Source: Comamonas endophytica
GTDB lineage: Bacteria > Pseudomonadota > Gammaproteobacteria > Burkholderiales > Burkholderiaceae_C
DNA: 64,000 nt
Reading direction: 5' to 3'
Assembly (NCBI RefSeq): GCF_023634805.2
Contig: NZ_CP106881.1
Coordinates: 1,953,501 to 2,017,500, forward strand
The notes below the pieces were generated by a model that had not been told where the DNA came from, did no database searches, and saw only the letters and a program-made list of their open reading frames with translations. Shown here one piece after another: positions 8,730 to 18,421 of the stretch. The translations under genes were made by a program, and so were the position numbers. Position 1 is the stretch's first letter, and each line of letters starts with the position of its first letter.

Positions 8730-11009
8730 TTAACTCTGCAATCTCTCCGGATTGGCTTCAATCTTCTCCAGCGCATCCCGCGTTGCCCTCAGCGTCACCC
8801 CTTCCGCGTCATGCCACACCAGCAGCCCCGACTGCAGATAGCTGGCCAGCCGCTGCAACGGCATCAGATAGCTCTGCCCGTCCAGCGTGGCAAACAGGTG
8901 CAGCTGGCGCTGGGTGCTGTGCCAGGCATATTGCACCTGCAGGCTGGCGCCGTTGTGGTCCAGCGTGAACCAGCTGCCGGGCTGCAGCGTGCGTGCCCAT
9001 TCGAGCAGGGCCGGGTCGACCGGCTGCGCGCTGTTGCCAAGCACCTGCAGGCCGGCGATTTCCACCCCCAGCAGGATCTCTATGTTGTGCGCCGACAGCG
9101 GCGTGCCCTCCGGCAGGCCGTCGGCGGCCATGAAATCCTCCAGGTGGCTCAGGCGCCGGGCCAGCGCCTCGAGCTCTTCGGGGGCAATGGCTGCGGTCTT
9201 GGCGACGAAGGCCTCGGCCAGGGTATCGGTCAGCCGCTTGAGCTGCTCGGTCTGGGTGCCCGCGGGCATGCCGACCAGCGTCAGGCCGTCGCGCAGGCAC
9301 TGCAGCAACTGGGGCAGGCTGCGGATCAGTTGCGCGCGCTGCTCGCGCGTGGGCTTGGCGCTGCCGGCCCACACCAGGTCGCTGGCGGCCTGCTTGAAGG
9401 CCTGGGTCTGGGCATGGGCCGCGCCCACCCGCACCGCCGACAGCGCCAGCACCTCGGCCCAGTCGCGGAACAGGAAGTTGCGCAACTCGGCGCGCACCGG
9501 CATGTCCTTGAGCAGCCGGCGCAGCTCGATCGTGTACTGGATGGTGAGCGTTTCCTTCTCCTCCATCTGCTGCACCACCGAGATGATCCGCGCCTTGGAC
9601 TGCTCCTGCGTCAGGTACCCGGCCAGGAATTTCTCGAACTCCTCGTGCGCGAGCTGGAACACGCGCTGGCCGGTTTCCGGAAACTGCTCGATGGTCTGCA
9701 CGATGCGGGCGATCTCCGCCTCGAGCTCGCTGCCGCCCATGGTGGCGGCATCGAAGCCCAGCACGCAGGCGCCCATGCGGTCGATGAGCAGGCGCGCCGG
9801 ATGCTGCAGGTTGCTGAAGAACTCGGGCTCGGCCAGCGCCACGCGCAGCACCGGCAGCTGCAGGCGCGCGAACCACACCCGCACCGAAGGCGGAATGCGG
9901 TCCTGCGCCAGGATGCTCTGGAACATCAGCGCCACGATCTCGATGGCCGCGCGGTCGCTGGGCGCCGTCGCCTGCTGCTTCCAGCTGCTGGAGCGCTGGC
10001 GCAGCGCGCGCGCCAGCTGGCCGAGCTCCACGCCCGCGGCCCCGCCAGTGCCCGCGGACAGGTCCGCATGCCACGAGGCCTCGGCCGGCGCCTCCCGGGC
10101 CAGCGCCTGGAGCAGGCCGGGATCGGCCGGCGTGGGGGCACCCGGCACCGGTGCCGGCGCGGCGGCTCCGGGCACGGGCGAACCCGGTGCACTCGCGGCA
10201 CGCGCGCCCGGCGCCAGCAGGTGGCGCAGCTGCTGCACCACCTCCTGGGCGCGGTGGCGCGCGCGCAGCAGCGGATGGGAGGCGGGCGCCTTGGCGGGCA
10301 CCAGGGGCATCGGCTGCGAGGGCTGGGGGGTGTCAGTATTGCGCCGCAGCACCGCCAGCTCGCGCGGCTGGGGCACGCCCTCGTGGTCATAGAGCGCGTG
10401 CAGCGATTCATAGGCGGCCTGCAGCAGCTCGCCGAGCGCCGACTGCAGCGGCGCCGTCACGCCCTGCAGGTCGGAGCGCGGCAGGCCCGAGAGGCGCCAC
10501 TGCTCGACCAGCAGTTCGCAGAAGGTTTCGGGCCGCAGCAGGTCGTCCGCCGCCAGCTCCTGGTGCTGCAGCCACTGGCTGCGCAGGCGCAGCGCCTCGA
10601 AGCTGCTGCCGGCGAGCTCGTCGGCCGCCAGTGCGAGCCGCGCCGCCTGGATCTGGTTTTCTACCGCGTCGTCGCTGAGCAGCTCGAAGGCGTCAGGCAG
10701 CGCAGCACTGGCGCGCATGGACGCGGCGGGCAGGGCCGAAGCTTCCAGCGCGGCTTCCAGCGCGCTGCGGCAGCCCTCGATCCAGTCGGCCTGGTGCGCG
10801 CGCCAGCGCTCGAGCGCCGCGCGGTGGGCCTGCATTTCACGCTGGGTGGCGACCTGGTCGGCAAGGTGCCCGAGAAAGGCATCCATCCGCGCCGCCAGGT
10901 CCGGCAGGGACAGCGCGAGATCCCGCGCCAGCTGCCGGCGCGCCTGGCGCACCAGCCCGGCTGCGGGAACGGCAGCAGGCGTGGCGGGGGAGGGGACGGG
11001 GGAAACCAT
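8730..11009 (-). CDS. DUF1631 family protein
   Basis: A 759-residue, largely alpha-helical cytosolic protein of a family found mainly in beta- and gammaproteobacteria; the biochemical role is unknown. Visible features are an N-terminal helical region, a Pro/Ala-rich low-complexity linker around residues 265-310 (repeated PxxPxPGAPxP), conserved stretches ALMFQSILAQDRIPPSVRVW and RLLIDRMGACVLGFD, and a C-terminal beta-rich part (GSWFTLDHNGASLQVQYAW) that resembles a PilZ-type barrel. The ATG at 11009 follows GGGGGACC and lies 11 bases after secF, so it is the distal gene of the yajC-secDF cluster; a longer in-frame start would invade secF. Confidence 0.88.
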   Translation of the reverse strand: MVSPVPSPATPAAVPAAGLVRQARRQLARDLALSLPDLAARMDAFLGHLADQVATQREMQAHRAALERWRAHQADWIEGCRSALEAALEASALPAASMRASAALPDAFELLSDDAVENQIQAARLALAADELAGSSFEALRLRSQWLQHQELAADDLLRPETFCELLVEQWRLSGLPRSDLQGVTAPLQSALGELLQAAYESLHALYDHEGVPQPRELAVLRRNTDTPQPSQPMPLVPAKAPASHPLLRARHRAQEVVQQLRHLLAPGARAASAPGSPVPGAAAPAPVPGAPTPADPGLLQALAREAPAEASWHADLSAGTGGAAGVELGQLARALRQRSSSWKQQATAPSDRAAIEIVALMFQSILAQDRIPPSVRVWFARLQLPVLRVALAEPEFFSNLQHPARLLIDRMGACVLGFDAATMGGSELEAEIARIVQTIEQFPETGQRVFQLAHEEFEKFLAGYLTQEQSKARIISVVQQMEEKETLTIQYTIELRRLLKDMPVRAELRNFLFRDWAEVLALSAVRVGAAHAQTQAFKQAASDLVWAGSAKPTREQRAQLIRSLPQLLQCLRDGLTLVGMPAGTQTEQLKRLTDTLAEAFVAKTAAIAPEELEALARRLSHLEDFMAADGLPEGTPLSAHNIEILLGVEIAGLQVLGNSAQPVDPALLEWARTLQPGSWFTLDHNGASLQVQYAWHSTQRQLHLFATLDGQSYLMPLQRLASYLQSGLLVWHDAEGVTLRATRDALEKIEANPERLQS

Positions 11010-11020
11010 GGTCCCCCGTT

Positions 11021-11971
11021 TTACACTGCAGCGCCTGCGTTCGGGTCGTTCGCGTCGTGGTCCTTCTTCGGGGATTTCACCAGATCCTCGCGCTTGACGC
11101 CCAGCCACATGGCGATGGCGGCGGCAACGAACACCGAGGAATAGATGCCGAACAGGATGCCGATGGTCAGCGCCAGCGCGAAGTAGTGCAGGCTCGGGCC
11201 ACCGAAGAAGAACATCGCCAGCACCATGGCTTCGGTCGAAGCGTGGGTGATGATGGTCCGGCTCATCGTCGAGGTGATCGCGTGGTCGATGACCTCGGGC
11301 GTGCTGAGCTTGCGGAACTTGCGGAAGGCTTCGCGGATCCGGTCGAAGATCACGACCGACTCATTGACCGAGTAGCCCAGCACCGCCAGCACGCCGGCCA
11401 GCACCGCCAGCGAGAACTCCCACTGGAAGAAGGCGAAGAAGCCCAGGATGATGACGATGTCGTGCAGATTGGCGATGACGGCCGCGACGCCGAACTTCCA
11501 TTCGAAGCGGAAGGCCAGGTAGATCACGATGCCCAGGATCACCATGCCCAGCGCCATCAGCCCGTTGTGCACCAGCTCCTCGCCGACCTGCGGGCCGACG
11601 AACTCGGTGCGCCGCAGCGTGACCTCGGGGTCGGCGGCCTTGAGCGCGGCCAGCACCTGCTCGCTTTGCTGCGCCGAAGTGACGCCCTGCTGCACCGGCA
11701 GGCGGATCATGACGTCGCGCGAAGTGCCGAAGTTCTGCACGATCACCTCGGTGTAGCCCAGCCCCGCGACCGTCTCGCGGACCTTGCCCACGTCGGCGCT
11801 CTGCACATAGGCCACCTCCATCACCGTGCCGCCGGTGAACTCCACCGACAGGTGCAGCCCGCGCGTGAACAGGAAGAACACCGCCAGCACGAAGGTCAGC
11901 AGGGAAATCGCGTTGAGGATCAACGCGTATTTCATGAACGGGATGTCTTTTTTGATGCGGAAGAATTCCAT
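11021..11971 (-). CDS. secF: Protein translocase subunit SecF
   Basis: Inner-membrane RND-type partner of SecD that uses the proton-motive force to help complete protein export through SecYEG. The 316-residue protein has TM1 (YALILNAISLLTFVLAVFF), the conserved LSVEFTGGTVMEV motif of the periplasmic domain, then a block of five TM segments with GYSVNESVVIFDRIRE and SRTIITHAST. The start is decided by a near-perfect Shine-Dalgarno, AAGGAGGAAGAGC, directly before the ATG. It follows secD by 11 bases. Confidence 0.97.
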   Translation of the reverse strand: MEFFRIKKDIPFMKYALILNAISLLTFVLAVFFLFTRGLHLSVEFTGGTVMEVAYVQSADVGKVRETVAGLGYTEVIVQNFGTSRDVMIRLPVQQGVTSAQQSEQVLAALKAADPEVTLRRTEFVGPQVGEELVHNGLMALGMVILGIVIYLAFRFEWKFGVAAVIANLHDIVIILGFFAFFQWEFSLAVLAGVLAVLGYSVNESVVIFDRIREAFRKFRKLSTPEVIDHAITSTMSRTIITHASTEAMVLAMFFFGGPSLHYFALALTIGILFGIYSSVFVAAAIAMWLGVKREDLVKSPKKDHDANDPNAGAAV

Positions 11972-11982
11972 GCTCTTCCTCC

Positions 11983-13875
11983 TTACTTCTTGGTCGCGAC
12001 CGAGCGCATTTCAGTTGCGTCCTCGGGCTTCCAGATCTGACCGATGGAGATTTGCTTGAGCTTCTTGCGGTTGCCGTACCAGAGGTTCACCAGGCCGCGC
12101 GAGACGAACACCGCCGAGAACATGCTGGTCAGGATGCCGATGCAATGCACCACGGCGAAGCCGCGCACCACGCCCGAGCCGAAGGCCAGCAGCGCCAGGC
12201 CGGCGATCAGCGTGGTCACGTTGGAGTCAAGGATGGTGGCCCAGGCATGCTGGTAGCCGGCGTTGATCGCGGCCTGCGGCGAGGCCCCGGCGCGCAGTTC
12301 CTCGCGGATGCGCTCGTTGATCAGCACGTTCGAGTCGATGGCCACGCCGATGGCCAGCGCCATGGCGGCGATGCCGGGCAGCGTCAGGGTGGCCTGCAGC
12401 ATCGACAGGATGGCCAGCAGCAGCAGCACGTTGACCGACAGCGCCACCGTCGAGAAAACGCCGAACATCAGGTAGTAGATGCACATGAACACGGCGATGG
12501 CGACGAAGCCCCAGACCACGGAGTTGATGCCGCGGTCGATGTTGTCGGCGCCCAGGCTCGGGCCGATGGTGTATTCCTCGATGATCTCCATCGGCGCGGC
12601 CAGCGAGCCGGCGCGCAGCAGCAGCGAGGTGTCGTTGGCTTCCATGGTCGTCATGCGGCCCGAGATCTGCACCCGGCCGCCGCTGATCTCGGAGCGGATC
12701 ACCGGCGCGGTCACGACCTCGCCCTTGCCCTTCTCGAACAGCACGATCGCCATGCGCTTGCCGACGTTCTCGCGCGTGATGTCCTTGAAGATGCGCGCGC
12801 CCTTGGCGTCGAGCGTCAGGTTCACCGTCGGCTCCTGCGTCTGGCTGTCGAAGCCCGGCTGGGCGTCGGTCAGGTTCTCGCCCGTGAGCACGACCTGCTT
12901 CTTGACGATCACGGCCTGGCCGCTGCGCTCGAGGTACTTCTCCGAGCCGAAGGGCACCGGGCCCGAGCCCAGCTCGGCGGAGCGCGCCTCGCTGGATTCG
13001 TCGACCATGCGCACTTCCAGCGTGGCCGTGCGGCCCAGGATATCCTTGGCCTTGGCCGTGTCCTGCACGCCGGGCAGCTGCACCACGATGCGGTCCAGGC
13101 CCTGCTGCTGGATCACGGGCTCGGCCACGCCCAGCTCGTTGATCCGGTTGTGCAGCGTCACGATGTTCTGCTTGAGCGCCTGCTCCTGCACCTTGCGCAG
13201 CGCTTCGGGGCGGATCGAGGCGCGCAGGCGGAAGCCCTCGCCGTCGGGCTGGCTGGTGGCCTGCAGGTCGGGGTACTGGTCGGAAATCAGGTTGCGCGCG
13301 GTCGTGAGCGAGGCTTCGTCGCGCAGGCGGATATCGATGTTCTGGCCTTCGCGCGTGACGCCGCCGTGGCGCACGTTGCGGTCGCGCAGGCCGGTGCGCA
13401 GGTCGCCGGTGAAGGACTCGGCCTTCTTCGTCAGCGCCGCCTGCATGTCGACCTGCAGCATGAAGTGCACGCCGCCACGCAGGTCCAGCCCCAGGTACAT
13501 CGGCTTGGCACCGATGGCCGTGAGCCAGTTCGGCGAGCGCGACACCAGGTTCAGCGCGACGATATAGGCCGGGTCGTTGGCATCGGGCACCAGCGCGCGC
13601 TGGATCGCATCCTTGGCCTTGAGCTGCTCGTCGGGGGTGTCGAAGCGCGCGCGCACCGAGTTGCCGTCCAGCGCCAGGGTGTCGGGCACCACGTTGGCCG
13701 CCTTCAGCACCTCCTCCACGCGCTGCAGCACAGCGCTATCCACCTTGACGGTGGCCTTGGCCGAAGACACCTGCACCGCAGGCGCCTCACCGAAAAAATT
13801 GGGCAGGGTGTAGAGCACACCCACCAGCAGCGCGATCACGATGATCGCGTACTTCCAGACCGGATATCGGTTCAT
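11983..13875 (-). CDS. secD: Protein translocase subunit SecD
   Basis: Large RND-family partner of SecF in the Sec auxiliary complex. The 630-residue protein has one N-terminal TM (YAIIVIALLVGVLYTLPNFF), a long periplasmic region containing GLDLRGGVHFMLQVDM and IVVQLPGVQD, and a C-terminal five-TM block with ALAIGVAIDSNVLINERIRE. The ATG encoding MNRYPVWKYA is the family-typical start; an earlier GTG/TTG-type start would add ten unrelated residues. The gene follows yajC after about 90 bases. Confidence 0.97.
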   Translation of the reverse strand: MNRYPVWKYAIIVIALLVGVLYTLPNFFGEAPAVQVSSAKATVKVDSAVLQRVEEVLKAANVVPDTLALDGNSVRARFDTPDEQLKAKDAIQRALVPDANDPAYIVALNLVSRSPNWLTAIGAKPMYLGLDLRGGVHFMLQVDMQAALTKKAESFTGDLRTGLRDRNVRHGGVTREGQNIDIRLRDEASLTTARNLISDQYPDLQATSQPDGEGFRLRASIRPEALRKVQEQALKQNIVTLHNRINELGVAEPVIQQQGLDRIVVQLPGVQDTAKAKDILGRTATLEVRMVDESSEARSAELGSGPVPFGSEKYLERSGQAVIVKKQVVLTGENLTDAQPGFDSQTQEPTVNLTLDAKGARIFKDITRENVGKRMAIVLFEKGKGEVVTAPVIRSEISGGRVQISGRMTTMEANDTSLLLRAGSLAAPMEIIEEYTIGPSLGADNIDRGINSVVWGFVAIAVFMCIYYLMFGVFSTVALSVNVLLLLAILSMLQATLTLPGIAAMALAIGVAIDSNVLINERIREELRAGASPQAAINAGYQHAWATILDSNVTTLIAGLALLAFGSGVVRGFAVVHCIGILTSMFSAVFVSRGLVNLWYGNRKKLKQISIGQIWKPEDATEMRSVATKK

Positions 13876-13967
13876 GATCGCGCTCGTATCTCTCAGAAAG
13901 CACAACGGCTCGGCGTCCTGCCATCAGGCGCCGGGCCAGGGGAAGGCCGAAGCCTTCGAAAGGAAAA

Positions 13968-14303
13968 TTACTTGACCGAGCCCTTGGGCAGCACCTGCGT
14001 CACGGCGCTGCGCTGCATCTGCACTTCCACGCCGGGGGAGATCTCGATCTGCACGAAACCGTCGGACAGGCCCGTGACCTTGCCCAGCAGGCCGCCGGCG
14101 GTGGCGACCTCATCGCCCTTGGCCAGCGCGTCGATCATGGCGCGGTGTTCCTTCTGGCGCTTCATCTGGGGGCGGATCATGACGAAGTACAGCACCACGA
14201 ACATCAGCACCAGCGGCAGCATGCCGGTGAGCGAACCCATCATGCCCGCGCCCTCGGGGGTGGCGGCAGGTGCGGTCTGGGCGATAGCGGAAGAAATAAA
14301 CAC
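13968..14303 (-). CDS. yajC: Preprotein translocase subunit YajC
   Basis: A 111-residue single-span membrane protein that associates with SecDF. The TM segment MLPLVLMFVVLYFVMIRPQM lies near residues 28-47, followed by the conserved KRQKEHRAMIDALAKGDEV and GGLLGKVTGL motifs. The start codon is GTG, not ATG: GTG TTT ATT TCT, preceded at proper distance by GGAG. It heads the yajC-secD-secF-DUF1631 set. The usual upstream neighbours queA and tgt are absent here. Confidence 0.95.
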   Translation of the reverse strand: MFISSAIAQTAPAATPEGAGMMGSLTGMLPLVLMFVVLYFVMIRPQMKRQKEHRAMIDALAKGDEVATAGGLLGKVTGLSDGFVQIEISPGVEVQMQRSAVTQVLPKGSVK

Positions 14304-14466
14304 GGCGAAGACTCCACAGATGGATGGTCAAAGAATTCTCTCCGGGCGCAGTCTGCGCGCCGGATGGGCAACGGAACATTGTATGCGGGTGTTTCTCATC
14401 TGCTTCAGCGCCGACCCGCGGGCGATTGGGTATTTGCCCGGGGCGGGGTGGCCGTAGAACAATGTG

Positions 14467-14491
14467 CCCGCCAGGCTTTGGGCCTGGCGGG
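14467..14491 (-). terminator. Possible hairpin terminator
   Basis: Perfect 9-bp stem CCCGCCAGG / CCTGGCGGG with loop CTTTGGG. It lies downstream of the minus-strand ferredoxin oxidoreductase gene and upstream of yajC. No T run follows on either strand, so termination is uncertain. Confidence 0.5.
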
Positions 14492-14518
14492 CGGAACAAG
14501 TTCCCTGAACGGCGGTGC

Positions 14519-14613
14519 TAGGGCAGGACGTTTACCCTTCGACAGGCTCAAGGCGGATGGTTTGTCATCCGTTCGTCCTGAGCCTGTCGAAGGATGGACG
14601 TCCTGCCCACCAA
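14519..14613. repeat. Palindromic extragenic repeat pair
   Basis: Two inverted copies of the window-wide repeat between yajC and the oxidoreductase gene. The outer ends match as GGGCAGGACGT (14521-14531) and ACGTCCTGCCC (14599-14609), and the inner halves ATCCG/CGGAT face each other around TTTGTC, so the whole element can form one long stem. Confidence 0.85.
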
Positions 14614-14618
14614 ACCCC

Positions 14619-17600
14619 TCAGTGCGTCACCTCGCTGCGCCGCACCACGCTTTCGCCAACCCGCGTGAGAGGCGCCTTCCACGCCTCCATCAGCTGCGCC
14701 CGCTTCTCCCGCGCCGCCTCCAGGTGCCGCTCCTTCACATGCCCGTAGCCACGGATGCCCTCGGGAATGCTGGCGATCTCCACCGCCAGCGCCAGGCGCT
14801 CGGCGCTCAGGCCCTGCAGCAGCGCGTCGATGTCGGCGCGGTATTCCTCGATCAGCGCGCGCTCGGTGCGGCGCTCCGCGGTGTAGCCGAACACGTCGAA
14901 GGGCGTGCCGCGCAGCCCGCGCAGGCGCGCCAGGGTGCCGAAGGCGCGGTGCATCCAGGGACCGAAGGCCTTCTTGCGCAGGTGGCCCTGCGCGTCCTTT
15001 TGCGCCAGCAGCGGCGGCGCGAGGTGGTGCACCAGCTTGAAGTCGCCCTCGAACATCTGGCCCAGCTTCGCCGTGAAGGAGGGGTCGGTGTGCAGCCGCG
15101 CGACCTCGTATTCGTCCTTGTATGCCATTAGCTTGAACAGATAGCGCGCCACCGCCTCGGACAGGCGCGTGCCCTTGCCCAGTGGCTTTTCCGCGGCCTC
15201 GACCTGCGCGACCAGCGCGCGGTAGCGCTCGGCATAGGCCGCGTTCTGGTAGCCGGTGAGGAACTCCACGCGCTTGCCGACGATCTCGGCCAGCGCCGGC
15301 TTCTTGGCGAAGTGGATGACCTGCTTGGCCTGGTACAGCGCCTGCACCGCCGCCAGGTCATGCGCGCAGCGGCGCCCCCACTCGAAGGCCGCCTGGTTGT
15401 TCCCGACCTGCACGCCGTTGAGCTCCATGGAACGCATCAGCGCCGCGTGCGACAGCGGCACCCGGCCCTTCTGCCAGGCGTAGCCCAGCAGCAGCGGGTT
15501 GGCGTAGATGCTGTCGCCCAGCAGCTGCACCGCGGCCTGCTCGGCGTCGAAGCTGCCGACCAGCCCCGGCCCGACCGCGCCCTCGATGGCGCTGGCGCAG
15601 CTGCCCGCGGGGAACTGCCAGTCCGGGTCGTGCACGAAGGCTGCCGTCGGTGTGGCATGGTCATTGAGCGCGACATAGGTGCGCCCGGGCTGCATCACCG
15701 CCAGCGTGGACTTGTGCGCCGCGACGATCGGGTCGCAGCCGATCACCAGGTCGGCCTTGGCGGTATCGACCTTGGTGGTGTAGATGGCCTCGGGGCGCTG
15801 GGCGATCTGGATGTGGCTCCAGGTCGCGCCACCCTTTTGCGCCAGGCCGCCCGCGTCCTGCGTGACGACGCCCTTGCCGTCGAGGTGCGCGGCCATGCCC
15901 AGCAGCGAGCCGATGGTGATGACGCCCGTGCCGCCCACGCCGCCGACCACGATGCCCCAGGCGCTCTCGGCCAGCGGCAGCACCGGCTCAGGCAGCGGCG
16001 GCAGCAGCTCCAGCTGGCCCTTCTTCTCCTTCTTCGGCTTCTTCAAGGTGCCGCCCTCGACGGTGACGAAGCTCGGGCAGAAGCCCTTGAGGCAGGAGAA
16101 GTCCTTGTTGCAGGTGTTCTGGTTGATGCGGCGCTTGCGGCCGAACTCGGTCTCGACGGGCTCGACCGACAGGCAGTTGGATTGCACCGAGCAGTCGCCG
16201 CAGCCCTCGCAGACCAGCTCGTTGATGACCACCGTGCGGTCCGGCGTGGCCATGGTGCCGCGCTTGCGCCGGCGGCGCTTCTCGGTGGCGCAGGTCTGGT
16301 CGTAGATCAGCACCGTGCAGCCGGGCGTTTCGCGCAGCTCGCGCTGGATGCGGTCGAGCTCGTCGCGGTGGAACACCTCGACGCCCGCGGGCAGGTCGTC
16401 GATCAGCTCGGGGTGGCCGCTGCGCGCGGCGCTGCCCTTCACATGGTGCGTGCGGCCCTCGTATTTGCCGGGCTCGTCGGTGACCACCACCAGCTTGGCC
16501 ACGCCCTCGGCGCGCAGGCTGTGCGCGATCTGCGCCACCGAATGGCCCTCGGGGCGCTCGCCGACCTGCTGGCCGCCGGTCATGGCCACGGCGTCGTTGT
16601 AGAGGATCTTGTAGGTGATGTTGACGCCGGCGGCAATGCTCTGGCGGATGGCCAGCAGGCCGCTGTGGAAGTAGGTGCCGTCGCCGAGGTTGGCAAACAC
16701 GTGCGGCTCGGTGGTGAACGCCTGCTGGCCGACCCAGGTCACGCCCTCGCCGCCCATCTGGGTGAAGGTCGAGGTGTTGCGGTCGGGCATCCAGGTGGTC
16801 ATGTAGTGGCAGCCGATGCCGGCCACCGCGCGCGAGCCCTCGGGCACGCGCGTGCTGGTGTTGTGCGGGCAGCCGCTGCAGAACCAGGGCTGGCGCTCGC
16901 CGGTGTCCTGCGCCGCCGTGGCCAGCGCCCGCTCGCGCGCCTCGATGACGGCCAGGCGCTGGTCCATGCGCGCGACGATGTCGGCCGGCACGCCCAGCTT
17001 CTTCAGCCGCTTGGCGATGGCCTTGGCGATGATCGCCGGCGTGAGGTCGGCCTTGGCGCGCAGCAGCCAGTTCTGGCTGGGGTTGGGCTGGCTCCATTCG
17101 CCGCCCGAGGCATCGCCCTCGCCCTCGTCGAACTTGCCCAGCACGTTCGGGCGCACGTCGCTGCGCCAGTTGTAGAGCTCTTCCTTGATCTGGTATTCGA
17201 TGACCTGGCGCTTTTCCTCGACGACCAGGATTTCCTGCAGGCCGCGCGCGAACTCGCGCGTGATGGTGGCCTCGAGCGGCCAGACCACGTTGACCTTGTG
17301 CACGCGGATGCCGAGCTGGCGGCAGACGTCGTCTTCCAGGCCCAGGTCGACCAGCGCCTGGCGCATGTCGTTGTAGGCCTTGCCGCTGGCGATCAGGCCG
17401 AAGCGATCGCTCGGCCCCTCGACCACGTTGTGGTTCAGGCGGTTGGCGCGCACATAGGCCAGCGCCGCGTACCACTTGTAGTCCATGAGCCGCGCTTCCT
17501 GCTCGAGCGGCGGGTCGGGCCAGCGGATGTGCAGGCCGCCGGGCGGCATGGCGAAGTCCTCCGGGAGCACGATCTTCACGCGATCCGGGTCGATGGAGAT

Positions 17601-18266
17601 GCTGGACGAGGACTCGACCACCTCCTGGATGGTCTTCACGCCCGACCACAGGCCCGAGAAGCGGCTCATGGCGATGCCGTGCAGCCCCATGTCCAGGATG
17701 TCCTGCACGCTGCTGGGGAAGAACACCGGCGTGCTGCAGGCCTTGAAGATGTGGTCGCTCTGGTGCGCGGCGGTGCTGCTCTTGCTGATGTGGTCGTCGC
17801 CGGCGATGGCCAGCACGCCGCCATGGCGCGCCGTGCCCGCCATGTTCGCGTGCTTGAACACGTCGGAGCAGCGGTCCACGCCCGGACCCTTGCCGTACCA
17901 GATGCCGAACACGCCGTCGAACTTCTTCGTGTCGGGATAGAGGTCGAGCTGCTGCGTGCCCCAGACCGCGGTCGCGGCCAGCTCCTCGTTGACTCCGGGC
18001 TGGAACACGATGTCGTGCTGCGCCAGGTGCTTCTTCGCGGCCCACAGCGACTGGTCGTAGGTGCCCAGAGGCGAGCCGCGGTAGCCGCTGATGAAACCCG
18101 CGGTGCGCAGCCCTGCGGCGGCATCGCGCTGCTGCTGCAGCATCGGCAGGCGCACCAGCGCCTGCACTCCGCTCATGAAGGCGCGGCCTTCGGCCAGCGC
18201 GTATTTGTCGTCGAGGGTGACGGTTTCCAGTGCACGCCGCAGGTGCTCGGGCAGGGGGGCATTCAT
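14619..18266 (-). CDS. Indolepyruvate:ferredoxin oxidoreductase, fused alpha/beta type
   Basis: Oxidatively decarboxylates aryl pyruvates (or other 2-oxo acids) to acyl-CoA, passing electrons to ferredoxin. The 1215-residue protein fuses what are two subunits in archaea. In order: a pyrimidine-binding domain (GFISGYRGSPLGTYDQSLW at about 50), a thiamine-diphosphate domain with GDGTYFHSG and NDAVAMTGGQ (about 520-570), an iron-sulfur-type cysteine cluster with CEGCGDCSVQSNC and further Cys (about 685-715), a gamma domain beginning GGVGGTGVITIGSLLGMAA (about 775) and a C-terminal DUF6537-like domain. The Lrp/AsnC gene is divergent across about 155 bases and is the likely regulator. Confidence 0.93.
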   Translation of the reverse strand: MNAPLPEHLRRALETVTLDDKYALAEGRAFMSGVQALVRLPMLQQQRDAAAGLRTAGFISGYRGSPLGTYDQSLWAAKKHLAQHDIVFQPGVNEELAATAVWGTQQLDLYPDTKKFDGVFGIWYGKGPGVDRCSDVFKHANMAGTARHGGVLAIAGDDHISKSSTAAHQSDHIFKACSTPVFFPSSVQDILDMGLHGIAMSRFSGLWSGVKTIQEVVESSSSISIDPDRVKIVLPEDFAMPPGGLHIRWPDPPLEQEARLMDYKWYAALAYVRANRLNHNVVEGPSDRFGLIASGKAYNDMRQALVDLGLEDDVCRQLGIRVHKVNVVWPLEATITREFARGLQEILVVEEKRQVIEYQIKEELYNWRSDVRPNVLGKFDEGEGDASGGEWSQPNPSQNWLLRAKADLTPAIIAKAIAKRLKKLGVPADIVARMDQRLAVIEARERALATAAQDTGERQPWFCSGCPHNTSTRVPEGSRAVAGIGCHYMTTWMPDRNTSTFTQMGGEGVTWVGQQAFTTEPHVFANLGDGTYFHSGLLAIRQSIAAGVNITYKILYNDAVAMTGGQQVGERPEGHSVAQIAHSLRAEGVAKLVVVTDEPGKYEGRTHHVKGSAARSGHPELIDDLPAGVEVFHRDELDRIQRELRETPGCTVLIYDQTCATEKRRRRKRGTMATPDRTVVINELVCEGCGDCSVQSNCLSVEPVETEFGRKRRINQNTCNKDFSCLKGFCPSFVTVEGGTLKKPKKEKKGQLELLPPLPEPVLPLAESAWGIVVGGVGGTGVITIGSLLGMAAHLDGKGVVTQDAGGLAQKGGATWSHIQIAQRPEAIYTTKVDTAKADLVIGCDPIVAAHKSTLAVMQPGRTYVALNDHATPTAAFVHDPDWQFPAGSCASAIEGAVGPGLVGSFDAEQAAVQLLGDSIYANPLLLGYAWQKGRVPLSHAALMRSMELNGVQVGNNQAAFEWGRRCAHDLAAVQALYQAKQVIHFAKKPALAEIVGKRVEFLTGYQNAAYAERYRALVAQVEAAEKPLGKGTRLSEAVARYLFKLMAYKDEYEVARLHTDPSFTAKLGQMFEGDFKLVHHLAPPLLAQKDAQGHLRKKAFGPWMHRAFGTLARLRGLRGTPFDVFGYTAERRTERALIEEYRADIDALLQGLSAERLALAVEIASIPEGIRGYGHVKERHLEAAREKRAQLMEAWKAPLTRVGESVVRRSEVTH

Positions 18267-18421
18267 CGTCTTGTCTCCATCGGTGTGGAATGAGTGCCTT
18301 CGGGCATCTCGTTATGGCTCTTATGAAAAGCCAGTGTATGCCTGAGCCGCGGATAAGTGGTTGCGTTGTTTGCGCCGTTTTGGCTATTCTTGGAAAGATC
18401 CTTGCTCTCGATGGGGTGATT

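Noticed and set aside
12052..14457. An 801-codon open frame on the plus strand
   Set aside because: Runs opposite secD and yajC, both with clear family motifs; no ribosome site or domain.
15312..18293. A 993-codon open frame on the plus strand
   Set aside because: Antisense of the well-supported ferredoxin oxidoreductase; composition is typical of a shadow frame.
18300..18340. Imperfect palindrome GGCTCTTATGAAAAGCC as an Lrp operator
   Set aside because: The arms match only partly and I cannot compare with other sites; it may be chance.
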